Notes: generated by a model not told the origin, from the letters alone. 64,000 nucleotides of DNA from Frigoribacterium sp. PhB116 (GCF_004364285.1 NZ_SOBE01000001.1:1-64000); one strand, 5' to 3'. Shown: positions 10,750 through 20,815, counted from the stretch's first letter. Numbers and translations: made by a program.

Positions 10750-11590
10750 GGCCCCCGTCGTCGCCGCCGACCCGAGCGGCGCCCCCGATCCCGCAGCCGG
10801 TCCGTCGGTGCGGGGCTTCGAGGTCGTCCTCGAGAACTTCAGCGGCCCGTTCGACCTGCTGTTGACCCTGATCGGCAAGCGCGAGATGGACGTCACCGAG
10901 GTCGCGCTCAGCGCCGTCACCGACGAGTTCATCGCCTACCTGCGCACCGTCGACACCGACGAGGACCTCGACCAGGCCAGCCAGTTCATCGTCGTCGCCG
11001 CGACCCTGCTCGACCTCAAGGTCGCCGGCCTGCTGCCCCAGGGCGAGCTCGTCGACGCAGAAGACGTCGCGCTGCTCGAGGCGCGCGACCTGCTCTTCGC
11101 CCGGCTGCTGCAGTACCGCGCCTTCAAGCAGGCGGCCGAGTGGTTCGCCGAGCGCGGCGCCGTCGAGTCCCGCCGCCACCCCCGCACCGTGCGGCTGGAG
11201 GAGAAGTACCGCGTCACGACGCCCGAGCTCGTGTGGACGCTCTCGCCCGACGACTTCGCGGCGCTCGCCGCCTTCGCCCTGACGCCCCAGGCCGTGCCGA
11301 CGGTCGGCCTCGACCATCTGCACGCCCCGCTCGTGAGCATCCGCGAGCAGGCCGCCTGGGTGGTCGCGATGCTGCGCCGCGCCGGGGTCGCGACGTTCCG
11401 CGAGCTCGTGGCCGACGTCGACCAGAAGGGCGTCGTCGTCGCGCGGTTCCTCGCGCTCCTCGAGCTGTACCGGCACGGATCGCTCGCGTTCGAGCAGGTC
11501 GAGCCGCTCGGCGAGCTCAGCGTGCGCTGGGTGGCCGAGCACTGGACCGACGAGGCGCTGGACTCGCTGGGGGCCGACTATGACGGCTGA
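10733..11590 (+). CDS. scpA: Segregation and condensation protein A (kleisin)
   Basis: The 285-residue kleisin subunit bridges SMC heads and binds ScpB. The family start motif FEVVLENFSGPFDLLLTLI lies at about residues 24-42, followed by the helical IGKREMDVTEVALSAVTDEF region and a C-terminal winged helix. The N-terminal 23 residues are Pro/Ala-rich extras. It overlaps parA by 17 bp and scpB by 11 bp, so translation is probably coupled. Confidence 0.93.
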   Translation: MVPQPEAPVVAADPSGAPDPAAGPSVRGFEVVLENFSGPFDLLLTLIGKREMDVTEVALSAVTDEFIAYLRTVDTDEDLDQASQFIVVAATLLDLKVAGLLPQGELVDAEDVALLEARDLLFARLLQYRAFKQAAEWFAERGAVESRRHPRTVRLEEKYRVTTPELVWTLSPDDFAALAAFALTPQAVPTVGLDHLHAPLVSIREQAAWVVAMLRRAGVATFRELVADVDQKGVVVARFLALLELYRHGSLAFEQVEPLGELSVRWVAEHWTDEALDSLGADYDG

Positions 11591-12206
11591 CGCGACGACC
11601 GCCTCCTCCGCTCGCAGCGTCGTCGACGACGAGCCGCGCGACCGCACCCACGACGACCGTGCGACCGCCCGGGCCCTCGAGGCCGTGCTGCTGGTCGCCG
11701 ACGAGCCTCAGTCGCTCCTGTCGCTGGCCGCCGCCGTGGGCCGACCGACCGCGGAGGTGCGCCGTGCGGTGGCCGACCTGGTCGCTGACTTCGACGGCGT
11801 CGACGGCACTCCCCGGCGCGGCTTCGAGCTGCGCGAGGTCGGTGGCGGCTGGCGTTTCTACGTGCGGGAAGAGCTGGATCCCGTCGTGCGCGATTTCGTG
11901 CTGACGGAGAACCCGTCCAGACTGTCGCAGGCGGCTCTCGAGACGCTGGCGGTCATCGCCTACAAGCAACCCATCACCCGGAGCAGCATCGCGCAGATCC
12001 GCGCGGTGAACGTCGACTCGGTCGTCCGTACACTGGTGGGTCGCGGCCTGGTCACGGAGTCGTCCACCGACCCCGAGACCGGCGCCCTCACCTACGAAAC
12101 GACGGATCTCCTGTTGACCCACCTCGGCATCGCCTCGCTCGACGAGCTCCCGCTGATCTCCCCGCTCCTCCCTGACGGATCCGGAGGATTCGACGATGTC
12201 ATCTGA
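11580..12206 (+). CDS. scpB: Segregation and condensation protein B
   Basis: The 208-residue double winged-helix protein pairs with ScpA in the SMC complex. Family features include ARALEAVLLVADEPQSL (about 24-40) and the strongly conserved LSQAALETLAVIAYKQPITR (about 117-136) with the following IRAVNVDSVVRTLVGRGLV. It overlaps scpA and rluB by 11 bp each. Confidence 0.94.
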   Translation: MTADATTASSARSVVDDEPRDRTHDDRATARALEAVLLVADEPQSLLSLAAAVGRPTAEVRRAVADLVADFDGVDGTPRRGFELREVGGGWRFYVREELDPVVRDFVLTENPSRLSQAALETLAVIAYKQPITRSSIAQIRAVNVDSVVRTLVGRGLVTESSTDPETGALTYETTDLLLTHLGIASLDELPLISPLLPDGSGGFDDVI

Positions 12207-14496
12207 CCCCACCACCACCCCCGACGACGACCTGCCCACGGGCGAGCGCCTGCAGAAGGTCATGGCCGCCGCGGGCGTCGCCTCGCGCCGTGTCTCCGAA
12301 GACCTGATCGCCGCGGGCCGCGTCACCGTCAACGGCAAGGTCGTGACCGAGGCAGGTCGCCGCATCGACCCCGAGAGGGACAAGGTGGTCGTCGACGGCG
12401 CCGCGGTCCAGCTCGACACGACGCGTCGCTACGTGATGCTGAACAAGCCCGTCGGCGTCGTCAGCACGATGAGCGACGAGGCCGACCGCCCCGACCTGCG
12501 TCAGTTCACCTCCGACTTCGAGGAGCGCCTGTTCAACGTCGGCCGCCTCGACGTCGAGACCAGCGGCCTGCTGCTGCTGACGAACGACGGCGAGCTCGCC
12601 CACGTGCTGGCGCACCCCTCGTTCGGCGTCACCAAGACCTACATCGCCAAGGTGCGCGGCGTCGTCACGCCCGCCGTGCTGGCGCAGCTGCTCGCCGGCG
12701 TCGACCTCGAGGACGGCCCGATCGCCGCCGACCGTGCAGCCGTCGTCGCAGGAGGCGCGGGCCTGTCGCGCTCCGCCGACTCGTCCCTGGTCGAGATCAC
12801 CCTGCACTCGGGGCGCAACCGCATCGTCCGCCGCATGATGGAGGAGGTCGGCCACCCCGTCATCGACCTCGTGCGCCGCTCGTTCGGCCCCCTGCACCTC
12901 GGCACCCTCAAGGCGGGCCACGTGCGCTCGCTGAACAAGACCGAGCTCGGCGCCATCCTCACGATCGCGCGCGACGCCTCGCCGTCGCCGAAGGTCGACT
13001 CCGTCCCCACGATCGAGAGCGGCGACGCGCCGGTCGACGAGGCCGACGTGGTCGAGGTCGCCCTCGACGCGGACGAGGTCGAGAAGGAGTTCTACGACGA
13101 GGACGACGACGAGTACGACCCCGAGACCGATGCCCGCGACGCCCGTCGCCGCGTGCCCGGTGCCGGCCCCCGTGCAGGCGTCGGCAAGGGCGACGCCCCC
13201 GTGTCGCGACGCGCGGAGGTGCGGCGCGAGCAGGCAGGACGCCGCGAGCAGGGCGCGGACCGCGGCGGGCGCCCGGCGCGCGACGACCGCGCTGGCCGCC
13301 CTGAGCGTGGCGGCTACCAGGGTCGTGACGATCGCAGTGACCGCGGGGGCTACGCCGCTCGCGAGGACCGTGGCGGCTACGCGCCTCGTGGCGATCGCCC
13401 GGGCTCCGGTGCTCGCGGCGGGGCTGCTCGTGACGACCGTGGCGGACGCCCGGAGCGCGGCGGGTACCAGGGTCGCGACGACCGCGGCGGACGTCCCGCC
13501 GGCGGCGGATACCAGGGTCGTGACGACCGCAGTGCGCGCCCCGAGCGCGGCGGATACCAGGGTCGCGACGACCGTGGCGGGTACCAGGGGCGTAACGACC
13601 GTAGTGCGCGTCCGGAGCGCGGCGGTTACCAGGGTCGCGACGACCGCAGCGGACGCCCCTCCGGTGGCGGACACCAGGGTCGCGACGACCGTGGGGCCCG
13701 TCCCGAGCGCGGCGGCTTCGTGTCCCGCGACGACCGTGGCGGACGCCCGGATCGCGGCGGCTACGTGTCGCGCGATGACCGCGGTGCCGCTCCCCGTGGC
13801 GGGGACCGCCCGCTGAGCCCCGGCGAGGAACGCGCCGCCGGGTACCCGAACCGCGACCTGCCCAAGGACCCGCGCACCGGCCGCCCCTCCGGCGTCCGTG
13901 CCGGCGGACCCGGATCCGGCCGCGGCGGCCGCGAGGACCGCAGCGCCCGCGACGGCGACGACCGCGGCGACTACCAGGGCCGCGACGCCCGTGGTGCACG
14001 TGACGACCGCGGTGGACGCCCGGAGCGCGGTGGCTACCAGGGCCGTGACGACCGTGGCGGACGCCCGGCTGGTGGCGGCTACCAGGGGCGTGACGACCGT
14101 GGTGCACGTGACGACCGCGGTGGACGCCCCGAGCGCGGCGGGTACCAGGGCCGTGACGACCGCGGCGGGCGCCCGGCTGGCAGCGGCTACCAGGGACGCG
14201 ATGACCGTGGCGGACGCCCTGCAGGTGGGGGCTACCAGGGTCGCGATGACCGTGGTGGTCGTCCTGCAGGTGGTGGCTACCAGGGTCGCGATGACCGTGG
14301 TGGTCGTCCTGCCGGTGGTGGCTACCAGGGCCGTGACGACCGTTCCGGTCGCGACGACCGCGGTGGACGTCCCGAGCGCGGCGGCTACCAGGGTCGCGAC
14401 GACCGCGGCGGACGCCCCGAGCGCGGTGGCGACCGTCCGTTCCGTGGCCGCCCCGACGACGGGGGACGTGGTCCCCGCGGGGGCGGGCGTTCGTGA
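12196..14496 (+). CDS. rluB: RluB-family rRNA pseudouridine synthase with very long RGG-repeat tail
   Basis: The product has 766 residues; usual RluB proteins have about 250-330. Residues 15-62 form an S4 domain (RLQKVMAAAGVASRR). The RsuA/RluB/E/F catalytic domain follows, with GRLDVETSGLLLLTNDG and catalytic Asp119, and ends near residue 255. An acidic linker (about 275-310) leads to a low-complexity Arg/Gly/Asp tail from about 358 to 765, built from degenerate GGYQGRDDRGGRPERG-type units. The enzyme core should pseudouridylate 23S rRNA near position 2605; the tail resembles disordered RGG RNA-binding regions, which is inference. Confidence 0.92.
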   Translation: MSSDPTTTPDDDLPTGERLQKVMAAAGVASRRVSEDLIAAGRVTVNGKVVTEAGRRIDPERDKVVVDGAAVQLDTTRRYVMLNKPVGVVSTMSDEADRPDLRQFTSDFEERLFNVGRLDVETSGLLLLTNDGELAHVLAHPSFGVTKTYIAKVRGVVTPAVLAQLLAGVDLEDGPIAADRAAVVAGGAGLSRSADSSLVEITLHSGRNRIVRRMMEEVGHPVIDLVRRSFGPLHLGTLKAGHVRSLNKTELGAILTIARDASPSPKVDSVPTIESGDAPVDEADVVEVALDADEVEKEFYDEDDDEYDPETDARDARRRVPGAGPRAGVGKGDAPVSRRAEVRREQAGRREQGADRGGRPARDDRAGRPERGGYQGRDDRSDRGGYAAREDRGGYAPRGDRPGSGARGGAARDDRGGRPERGGYQGRDDRGGRPAGGGYQGRDDRSARPERGGYQGRDDRGGYQGRNDRSARPERGGYQGRDDRSGRPSGGGHQGRDDRGARPERGGFVSRDDRGGRPDRGGYVSRDDRGAAPRGGDRPLSPGEERAAGYPNRDLPKDPRTGRPSGVRAGGPGSGRGGREDRSARDGDDRGDYQGRDARGARDDRGGRPERGGYQGRDDRGGRPAGGGYQGRDDRGARDDRGGRPERGGYQGRDDRGGRPAGSGYQGRDDRGGRPAGGGYQGRDDRGGRPAGGGYQGRDDRGGRPAGGGYQGRDDRSGRDDRGGRPERGGYQGRDDRGGRPERGGDRPFRGRPDDGGRGPRGGGRS
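13290..14460 (+). repeat. Degenerate 45-bp-class tandem repeats encoding the RGG tail of RluB
   Basis: About two dozen imperfect units encode variants of YQGRDDRGGRPERGG or YQGRDDRGGRPAGGG. Units near 14200-14340 are almost identical in DNA, while earlier ones have drifted. Unit lengths are multiples of three. The array is coding repeat DNA and has none of the spacer structure of a CRISPR array. Confidence 0.85.
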
Positions 14497-15680
14497 CCGA
14501 CCCGACCCGCGCCTCCTCGACGGACCTCAGCGTCGCTGACGCGAGCACGGGATCGGCACGACCCGGTGCGACCGTCGACGACCTCGTCGGCGGCACGCGC
14601 CGTCTCGACGGCCAGGTGCGGATCGTGGGCTCGGGCCTGCTCGGCACGAGCATCGGGCTGCGGCTGCGCGAGCACGGGGTCGACGTGATCCTCGACGACG
14701 CCTCGCCTGCGGCCCGTAGCCTCGCCGTCGACTACGGCGCGGGTCGCGTCGCCGCCGAGGGAGACGCCCCCGTGCTCGTCGTCGTCGCCGTGCCGCCCGA
14801 CGTCACGGCCGAGATCGTCCACCGCGAGCTCGACGCTTACCCGGAGGCGCTGGTCACCGACGTCGCCTCGGTCAAGGTCGCGCCGCTCGACGAGCTCCGT
14901 GCCCGCGGCGCCGACGTCTCGCGCTACATCGGCTCCCACCCCATGGCCGGTCGCGAGCGTGGCGGGGCCATCTCGGCCCGCGCCGACCTCTTCGCCGGCC
15001 GCCCGTGGGTCATCGCCGGCCACGACGACATCAGCTACCGCCGCGCCGCGGCCGTCGAGGACCTCGCCCTCGACCTCGGCGCCACCCCGATCGAGATGAC
15101 GCCGGAGGAGCACGACGCGGGCGTCGCCCTCGTCAGCCACGTGCCGCAGGTCGTGTCGAGCCTCATGGCGACCCGCCTGCGCGACGCGACCGACGCCTCC
15201 CTGGGGCTCGCCGGCGGGGGAGTGCGCGACGTCACGCGCATCGCCGCCAGCGACCCGGCCCTGTGGGTGCAGATCCTCGGCGCCAACGCGTCCCGCGTCG
15301 TGGAGGTGCTGCGCGAGCTGCGCGACGACCTCGACGGCGTGATCGCGGCGCTCGCCGACCCCTCGGCCCCGGGCGCTCGCCGCACGGTCGCCGAGGCCAT
15401 CGGCGCCGGCAACACCGGCGTCGCACGTCTGCCCGGCAAGCACGGGCAGTCGACACGGTTCAGCTCGGTCGTCGTCATCGTCGACGACGCCCCGGGCCAG
15501 ATCGCCCGCCTGCTCGCCGACATCGGCGACATCGGCGTCAACCTGGAAGACCTGCGGCTGGAGCACTCGCCCGGCGCGCAGGTGGGACTCGCGGAGGTCA
15601 GCATCGTGCCCGAACAAGAAGAACGACTCGTCGCCGAGCTCGAGGGGCGCGGCTGGACCGTGTCCGGGGCGTTCGCATGA
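14493..15680 (+). CDS. tyrA: Prephenate dehydrogenase with C-terminal ACT domain
   Basis: The 395-residue enzyme converts prephenate to 4-hydroxyphenylpyruvate for tyrosine synthesis. The NAD loop [19 protein letters not shown] lies near residue 44, and the substrate-site [11 protein letters not shown] near 149. An ACT domain occupies about residues 325-395 ([20 protein letters not shown]), so feedback by an aromatic amino acid is likely. The first 43 residues are an unconserved extension. GTG 14493 overlaps the rluB stop by 4 bp. It is inserted between rluB and cmk compared with mycobacteria. Confidence 0.92.
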   Translation: MTDPTRASSTDLSVADASTGSARPGATVDDLVGGTRRLDGQVRIVGSGLLGTSIGLRLREHGVDVILDDASPAARSLAVDYGAGRVAAEGDAPVLVVVAVPPDVTAEIVHRELDAYPEALVTDVASVKVAPLDELRARGADVSRYIGSHPMAGRERGGAISARADLFAGRPWVIAGHDDISYRRAAAVEDLALDLGATPIEMTPEEHDAGVALVSHVPQVVSSLMATRLRDATDASLGLAGGGVRDVTRIAASDPALWVQILGANASRVVEVLRELRDDLDGVIAALADPSAPGARRTVAEAIGAGNTGVARLPGKHGQSTRFSSVVVIVDDAPGQIARLLADIGDIGVNLEDLRLEHSPGAQVGLAEVSIVPEQEERLVAELEGRGWTVSGAFA

Positions 15681-16507
15681 GCGCCGCACGCGACGAGGCG
15701 ACCGGCTCGGCCGACTCGGCCGACTCGGGCGTCGAGGTCGACGTCGAGCGCACCCCCGGCGAGCACGGCGTGGGCGGCCCCGCCGGCGAGGCGCACACCG
15801 CCGAGCTGCGCGAGCGGACCGCGGAGGCGGTGCACCGGCACGTCGTCGTGGCCGTCGACGGGCCGGCCGGCAGCGGCAAGTCCAGCGTGAGCCGCGCCTC
15901 CGCCGTGGCCCTCGGCTACGACTACCAGGACACCGGCGCGGCCTACCGTGCCTTCGCCCTGCACGCGCTCGACAGCGGCGTCGACCTCGACGACCCGGAC
16001 GCGGTGATCGGGGCGCTGCCCTCGTTCGCGTACGCGATCGAGATCGACCCGGCCCGCGCCTCCTCGGTGACCGTGGGAGGAACGGACGTCACGGACGAGA
16101 TCCGCACGCCCCGCGTGACCGGCGCCGTGAGCCACGTAGCGAAGCTGCCGGAGGTGCGGCGCTTCATGGTCGACCTGTTCCGCCGCATCATCGCCTCGAC
16201 CGACCGGCCCGGCATCGTGACCGAGGGCCGCGACATCACCACGGTCGTCGCGCCGGACGCCCAGGTGCGCATCCTGTTGACGGCGACCGAAGAGGCTAGG
16301 ATGGCCAGGCGTTCCGCCGAGGTCACCGGGCAGTCCGCCGAGGAGACCGCTCGGCAGCTGTCGACCCGCGACCGGCTGGACAGCAAGGTCGTCGATTTCA
16401 TGACCGCCGCCGAGGGCGTGTCGACCGTCGACTCCACCCATCTCGACTTCGACCAGACGGTGCAGGCCGTGGTCGAGCTCGTGCGAGCGAGCACCCCCAC
16501 ACGCTAG
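15677..16507 (+). CDS. cmk: Cytidylate kinase
   Basis: The 276-residue enzyme phosphorylates CMP/dCMP. The P-loop GPAGSGKSS is at residues 62-70. [19 protein letters not shown] is the conserved CMP-site segment, and [18 protein letters not shown] and [12 protein letters not shown] form the lid region. About 55 acidic N-terminal residues precede the normal family start. ATG 15677 overlaps the tyrA stop (ATGA), which supports the long form. It is followed by der after 8 bases. Confidence 0.93.
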   Translation: MSAARDEATGSADSADSGVEVDVERTPGEHGVGGPAGEAHTAELRERTAEAVHRHVVVAVDGPAGSGKSSVSRASAVALGYDYQDTGAAYRAFALHALDSGVDLDDPDAVIGALPSFAYAIEIDPARASSVTVGGTDVTDEIRTPRVTGAVSHVAKLPEVRRFMVDLFRRIIASTDRPGIVTEGRDITTVVAPDAQVRILLTATEEARMARRSAEVTGQSAEETARQLSTRDRLDSKVVDFMTAAEGVSTVDSTHLDFDQTVQAVVELVRASTPTR

Positions 16508-16515
16508 GAGCCTCC

Positions 16516-18024
16516 ATGGCAGACGACGACAAGTACCCCGAGCTCGACGACCAGATGGTCGGCCGCATCCAGGCGATGCCCGACGAAGATGCGGAGCAGC
16601 GCGCCCGCGCCCTCCGCGCCGGTCTGTCCGACTACGAGCTGGACGACGAAGACGTCGACGTCCTCGAGGGCGGCGAGTGGGACCCCGACGCCCTCACCTA
16701 CGCCCCGGCCCTGCCGGTGCTCGCCATCGTCGGCCGCCCCAACGTCGGCAAGAGCGCCATGGTCAACCGCATCCTCGGCCGCCGCGAGGCCGTCGTCGAG
16801 GACAAGCCGGGCGTCACCCGCGACCGCGTCTCGTACAAGGCCGAGTGGGGCGGACGCCGCTTCACCCTCGTCGACACAGGCGGGTGGGAGCCCGACGCGA
16901 TCGGCATCGACAAGTCCGTCGCGATGCAGGCCGAGATCGCCGTCGACCTGGCCGACGCCGTCCTGTTCGTCGTCGACGTCAACGTCGGGGCCACGTCCAC
17001 CGACGAGCACGTCGTCCGCATGCTGCGCGCCTCGCACAAGCCGGTCATCCTGGTCGCCAACAAGAGCGACGACGCCCGGAAGGACCTGGAGGCGGCCTCG
17101 CTCTGGACCCTCGGCCTCGGCGAGCCGTTCCCCGCGTCGGCCCTGCACGGCCGCAACGTCGCCGACCTGCTCGACATGATCATGACGAAGTTGCCCGCGG
17201 TCTCGACGGTCGCGAAGGAGGAGATCGGCGGACCCCGCCGCGTCGCCATCCTCGGCCGCCCGAACGTCGGCAAGAGCTCGCTGCTGAACAAGGCCGCGGG
17301 CGAGGAGCGCGTCGTCGTCAACGAGCTGGCCGGCACCACCCGCGACCCGGTCGACGAGCAGGTCGAGATCGCCGGGCGCATCTGGACCTTCGTCGACACC
17401 GCCGGCATCCGCAAGCGCGTGCACCTGCAGCAGGGCGCGGACTTCTACGCGTCGCTCCGCACCTCGGCCGCGCTCGAGAAGGCCGAGGTCGCCGTCGTCG
17501 TCATCGATGTCACCGAGCCCATCTCGACGCAGGACCTGCGCATCATCGACCTGGTGCTCGAGTCGGGCCGCGCGCTCGTGCTCGCCTTCAACAAGTGGGA
17601 CCTGCTCGACGACGACCGTCGTCGGTACCTGGAGCGCGAGATCGAGCAGGACCTCGACCACGTGTCGTGGGCGCCGCGCGTGAACATCTCGGCCCGCACC
17701 GGTCGTCACCTCGAGAAGCTCGTGCCGGCCCTCGAGCTCGCGCTCGAGTCGTGGGACACCCGCATCCCCACGGGCAAGTTCAACGCCCTGCTGGCGGAGC
17801 TCGTGGCCGAGCACCCGCACCCGCTGCGCTCCGGCAAGCAGCCGCGCATCCTGTTCGGCACGCAGGCGGCCAACCGCCCGCCGACCTTCGTGCTCTTCAC
17901 GACCGGGTTCCTCGACCCGCAGTACCGCCGCTTCATCACGCGTCGCCTGCGCGAGATCTTCGGCTTCGAGGGCACCCCGATCACGGTGAACATGCGCGTG
18001 CGCGAGAAGCGCAAGCGCCCGTAG
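16516..18024 (+). CDS. der: Ribosome-assembly GTPase Der (EngA)
   Basis: The 502-residue protein has the Der-specific pair of GTPase domains: G1 motifs [10 protein letters not shown] (about 73) and [10 protein letters not shown] (about 247), with NKSD and NKWD G4 motifs. A C-terminal KH-like domain ends in [19 protein letters not shown]. It acts in 50S subunit maturation. About 70 acidic residues precede the first G domain, as often annotated in Actinobacteria. It is the last gene of the conserved block. Confidence 0.95.
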   Translation: MADDDKYPELDDQMVGRIQAMPDEDAEQRARALRAGLSDYELDDEDVDVLEGGEWDPDALTYAPALPVLAIVGRPNVGKSAMVNRILGRREAVVEDKPGVTRDRVSYKAEWGGRRFTLVDTGGWEPDAIGIDKSVAMQAEIAVDLADAVLFVVDVNVGATSTDEHVVRMLRASHKPVILVANKSDDARKDLEAASLWTLGLGEPFPASALHGRNVADLLDMIMTKLPAVSTVAKEEIGGPRRVAILGRPNVGKSSLLNKAAGEERVVVNELAGTTRDPVDEQVEIAGRIWTFVDTAGIRKRVHLQQGADFYASLRTSAALEKAEVAVVVIDVTEPISTQDLRIIDLVLESGRALVLAFNKWDLLDDDRRRYLEREIEQDLDHVSWAPRVNISARTGRHLEKLVPALELALESWDTRIPTGKFNALLAELVAEHPHPLRSGKQPRILFGTQAANRPPTFVLFTTGFLDPQYRRFITRRLREIFGFEGTPITVNMRVREKRKRP

Positions 18025-18052
18025 CTCGTCTCTTCCCCGCCCCCTGTGGGCA

Positions 18053-18090
18053 GAACGCCCGGTTGTGGATCCGTCCACGGCCGGGCGTTC
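18053..18090 (+). terminator. Hairpin terminator after der
   Basis: A 10-bp arm GAACGCCCGG (18053-18062) pairs with CCGGGCGTTC (18081-18090), and an inner 5-bp stem (18065-18069 with 18074-18078) extends it. No long T-run follows, so it may be an actinobacterial U-poor terminator. It closes the housekeeping block. Confidence 0.72.
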
Positions 18091-18167
18091 GCATTGCTAG
18101 TGTGATGGCCTCGCGTACGAAATTGACATATCGTCGGCGCGACCACCTCACCGACGGAAGGCGATGC

Positions 18168-18482
18168 ATGAGTGCGACGATCGACGTGGACCTCGAGGCG
18201 CTGGAAGGGATGACCGCGACAGCGCGGACGGCCCGGGACGGGCTGTCTTTCTCGCACGTGCTGACCGGCGACTGCTCTGCGGCCCTGGGCAACCGGGGCG
18301 TGGCCGGGGTGCTGGGCGAGGTGACGGTGCACCTCGCGCGACGCGTCGACCTGACGCTCGAGCTGCTCGAGCGGCTCACCGCGACGGCCACGGCCTTCGC
18401 GGCCGGGGTCCGAGAGGTCGACGCGCAGCTCGCGGCGCAGGCGGACGCCGGCTCCGGGGCTTCGTCCGAGGTCGACCGATGA
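18168..18482 (+). CDS. Small helical protein, WXG100-like in size and context
   Basis: The 104-residue protein appears all-helical: two long amphipathic segments (about 5-40 and 48-90) with a polar turn between, and no signal peptide. This is the size and layout of WXG100/ESX-type proteins, but a W-x-G motif is absent. ATG 18168 has GGAAGGCG upstream. The stop overlaps the next start by 4 bp, so it is produced together with the hydrolase protein. A role as secretion partner is inferred from context only. Confidence 0.7.
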   Translation: MSATIDVDLEALEGMTATARTARDGLSFSHVLTGDCSAALGNRGVAGVLGEVTVHLARRVDLTLELLERLTATATAFAAGVREVDAQLAAQADAGSGASSEVDR

Positions 18483-20272
18483 GCGTCGACGAGGTCGACC
18501 CCGGCAAGGGCGACCCTGCCGGGATCGCCCGCCTCGCCCGGGTGCGGCGCGAGAAGCACGACGACCTGGGGCTCGGCCGGCACCGCCTGGAGTCCTGTCT
18601 GCGCTGGGCGGCGACGGAGTGGCGGGCCGAGGCAGGCTCGGCCTTCTGCGACTCGGGCGAGCTGCTCGTCGCGGAGTTCGCGGCGCTGATGGACGCCGTC
18701 GAGCTACACGGCGTGGTGCTCGAGGCGTACGGGCTCGAGGTCGGCGACATCGCCTTGGTGCAGCGACTGCTCGAGCGTCGCCGGGTCGAGGTCGCGACGG
18801 CGCTGCGCCGCACGTCCGACTCGCTCCTCGTGCTCGAGGCGGAGGAGGCGGCGTCGCCACTCTCCGGATCCGATCTGCGCGACGTCGAGAGGCAGGCCCT
18901 CCGCCGCGGCGAGCAGGCCGACCATGACGAGCTGGCCGGGGTCGGGCGGCGGTGGGCCGAGCTGGTCGAGCGTCGCGACGCGGCGGACAGCGCCTGCATC
19001 GAGGGCCTGTACGCCGCGGCTGCGGGCGACTTCCTGGCTGCCGCGGTCGAGGTCCGCGAGTCGACGACGCCGGAGGAGGCGCTGCGCCGACTGGACGGTC
19101 TCTCCGTCGTCGAGCTCGCGCTCCTCTTCGGCGAGAACGCGCTCCTCGCCGTGCTCATCGCGCAGGCGTCGCCGGAGGCGGTGCGCGAGTGGTGGGACTC
19201 GCTCGCGCGGGTGCGTCCCCTCCAGGGAGACGGCCTGTCGGCGGCGCAGCAGGCGCTGGTGCTCGCGGTCCCGTGGCTGATCGGCAACCTGGACGGCGTA
19301 CCGCCGCTCGTGCGCATCAAGGCGAATGCGGTCACGGCAGCGGGACAGGTCGCCGAGAACCAGCACGTGATCGACGACATCGCGCGACACCCCCTGCATG
19401 ATCCTCAGGCACGGGAGCTGATCGCGGAGCTCGAACGGGAGAACGCGTACCTGCGCGATGCGGCGGCCGTTCCGCCGAGGGTGCAGCTCTACACGTACGA
19501 CCGGGCCAGAGACCGGATCGTGGAGATGCTCGGGGAGTGGCCTGGCGTGGGTGTGCCTGAGCGCGTGTACACGTACGTGCCGGGCACGTCCGCGCAGATG
19601 AAGGACTTCTGGAAGACCGGGGCCGGTCTGCAGGACTTCACCCGCCGGCTGATGCAGGACGACGGGATGGACAGCGTCGCCTTCGTCTACAAGGACGGCC
19701 GGTTCCCCGGCGGAGGCGACCAGGTGTTCCCGGCCGAGGGGAAGGGCCTCGTCGCAGCCCTCGCTCAGGCGAACTCCTCACCGTTCGCTCGGGAGGCGGG
19801 GGAACGACTCGCCGCGTTCCGCGCCGGGCTCGACGCCGGGGGCTCCGCTCCCGGCTCGCCTCCTCCTCGGACGATCGGCATCGGACACAGCTGGGGCACA
19901 TCCAACATCGTCGCCTCAGAAGTGGCAGGAGCCCACTGGGACCACGTGGTCTCGCTCGCGGGCGCCGGAGCCGTGCCGGAGTGGTCGGGCTCCCCGGATA
20001 CCGAGTACGACTCGTTCCGGTACGACGACGCCCTCGGCGTCGTGCAGGCGACCGGAATCGTCTACCGGCACCGGAATCCGCAGTACCTCTCCGAGTTCGA
20101 GCAGCACGAGTACGAGAGCGACGCGGACCGCGCGATGGGATGGGACTCGCCGGCGTGGCTGAGAGCAGCCGCGTTGCTGACGAACCACGCGTTGATCGCC
20201 ACGGACTCGAGGCAGAACGACCAGGTGATCCGGGACGTTCTCAAGGAACTGCGAGAGGTGGACCCACGATGA
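18479..20272 (+). CDS. Helical N-domain fused to DUF1023-like alpha/beta hydrolase
   Basis: The 597-residue protein has a long helical N-terminal half (about 1-340), including WAATEWRAEAGSAF, which looks like a W-containing ESX/WXG-type turn. The C-terminal half is an alpha/beta hydrolase of DUF1023 type: VYTYVPGTSAQMKDFW (oxyanion region, about 361), nucleophile elbow GIGHSWGTSN (about 465) and a C-terminal NHAL segment that may supply the His. It sits between the small helical protein and a lipoprotein with 4-bp overlaps. The architecture resembles type VII-exported enzymes or toxins, but no secretion genes are in the window. Confidence 0.82.
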   Translation: MSVDEVDPGKGDPAGIARLARVRREKHDDLGLGRHRLESCLRWAATEWRAEAGSAFCDSGELLVAEFAALMDAVELHGVVLEAYGLEVGDIALVQRLLERRRVEVATALRRTSDSLLVLEAEEAASPLSGSDLRDVERQALRRGEQADHDELAGVGRRWAELVERRDAADSACIEGLYAAAAGDFLAAAVEVRESTTPEEALRRLDGLSVVELALLFGENALLAVLIAQASPEAVREWWDSLARVRPLQGDGLSAAQQALVLAVPWLIGNLDGVPPLVRIKANAVTAAGQVAENQHVIDDIARHPLHDPQARELIAELERENAYLRDAAAVPPRVQLYTYDRARDRIVEMLGEWPGVGVPERVYTYVPGTSAQMKDFWKTGAGLQDFTRRLMQDDGMDSVAFVYKDGRFPGGGDQVFPAEGKGLVAALAQANSSPFAREAGERLAAFRAGLDAGGSAPGSPPPRTIGIGHSWGTSNIVASEVAGAHWDHVVSLAGAGAVPEWSGSPDTEYDSFRYDDALGVVQATGIVYRHRNPQYLSEFEQHEYESDADRAMGWDSPAWLRAAALLTNHALIATDSRQNDQVIRDVLKELREVDPR

Positions 20273-20799
20273 GGGCTGATCGGGCCGCACGGGCGGCGAC
20301 ACTCGCCGTCGTCGCGGTCACGAGCCTGGGAGGGTGCAGCACGGTAGGCCTCTCGAACAGCACGAGCGCCACGCCGGTGGTCTCGCAGCAGACCCTGGCC
20401 GAGATCAAGCCCGTCGTGAAGGGGATCGAGCAGGAGGTCGCGGCCTTCGTGCCCCTCGACCTCGTCGCGGGCGAGGTCTACTCAGCTGGGGGATCGATCT
20501 CCGACTGCGCCCCCGGAGCGGTGAGCTGGGGCAGCCACACAGCGGTGCCGGTGAGCAGGCCTCCGGATCTCGATGAGCTGACGGCAGAGCTGCGGGCACG
20601 CTGGTCGCGCGCGGGCGACTTCGAGGTCGATCTGACGGAGGGCTCCACCCAGGAGCCGCGGCTCATCCTGCGGAGCCCTGTCCTGGGCGACTACTACGTG
20701 GAGATGATCGAGGAGTCCCTGCAGGTGGCCTCGTTCTCGACGTGCTTCGCCTACGACGAGGAGCGGGACGGCTACGCCTGGGAGATATTCGCGGAGTGA
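20269..20799 (+). CDS. Putative lipoprotein
   Basis: The 176-residue protein starts with a short signal peptide ending in the lipobox LGGC (Cys about residue 24), so it should be lipid-anchored outside the membrane. The mature part has two Cys (in SDCAPG and STCFAYDEE) that could form a disulfide, and a C-terminal region with alternating strands. Its ATG overlaps the hydrolase stop (ATGA). The conserved pairing suggests a partner or protective role for the hydrolase, which is inference. Confidence 0.82.
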   Translation: MRADRAARAATLAVVAVTSLGGCSTVGLSNSTSATPVVSQQTLAEIKPVVKGIEQEVAAFVPLDLVAGEVYSAGGSISDCAPGAVSWGSHTAVPVSRPPDLDELTAELRARWSRAGDFEVDLTEGSTQEPRLILRSPVLGDYYVEMIEESLQVASFSTCFAYDEERDGYAWEIFAE

Positions 20800-20815
20800 C
20801 GGGCCGACCCTCCGG

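Noticed and set aside
13290-14460. Possible CRISPR-like or minisatellite array
   Set aside because: Units are contiguous, in frame with rluB and have no spacers; they encode the RGG tail.
18123-18128. Perfect TTGACA upstream of the WXG100-like gene
   Set aside because: No acceptable -10 is found 16-19 bases downstream, so a promoter call is not supported.
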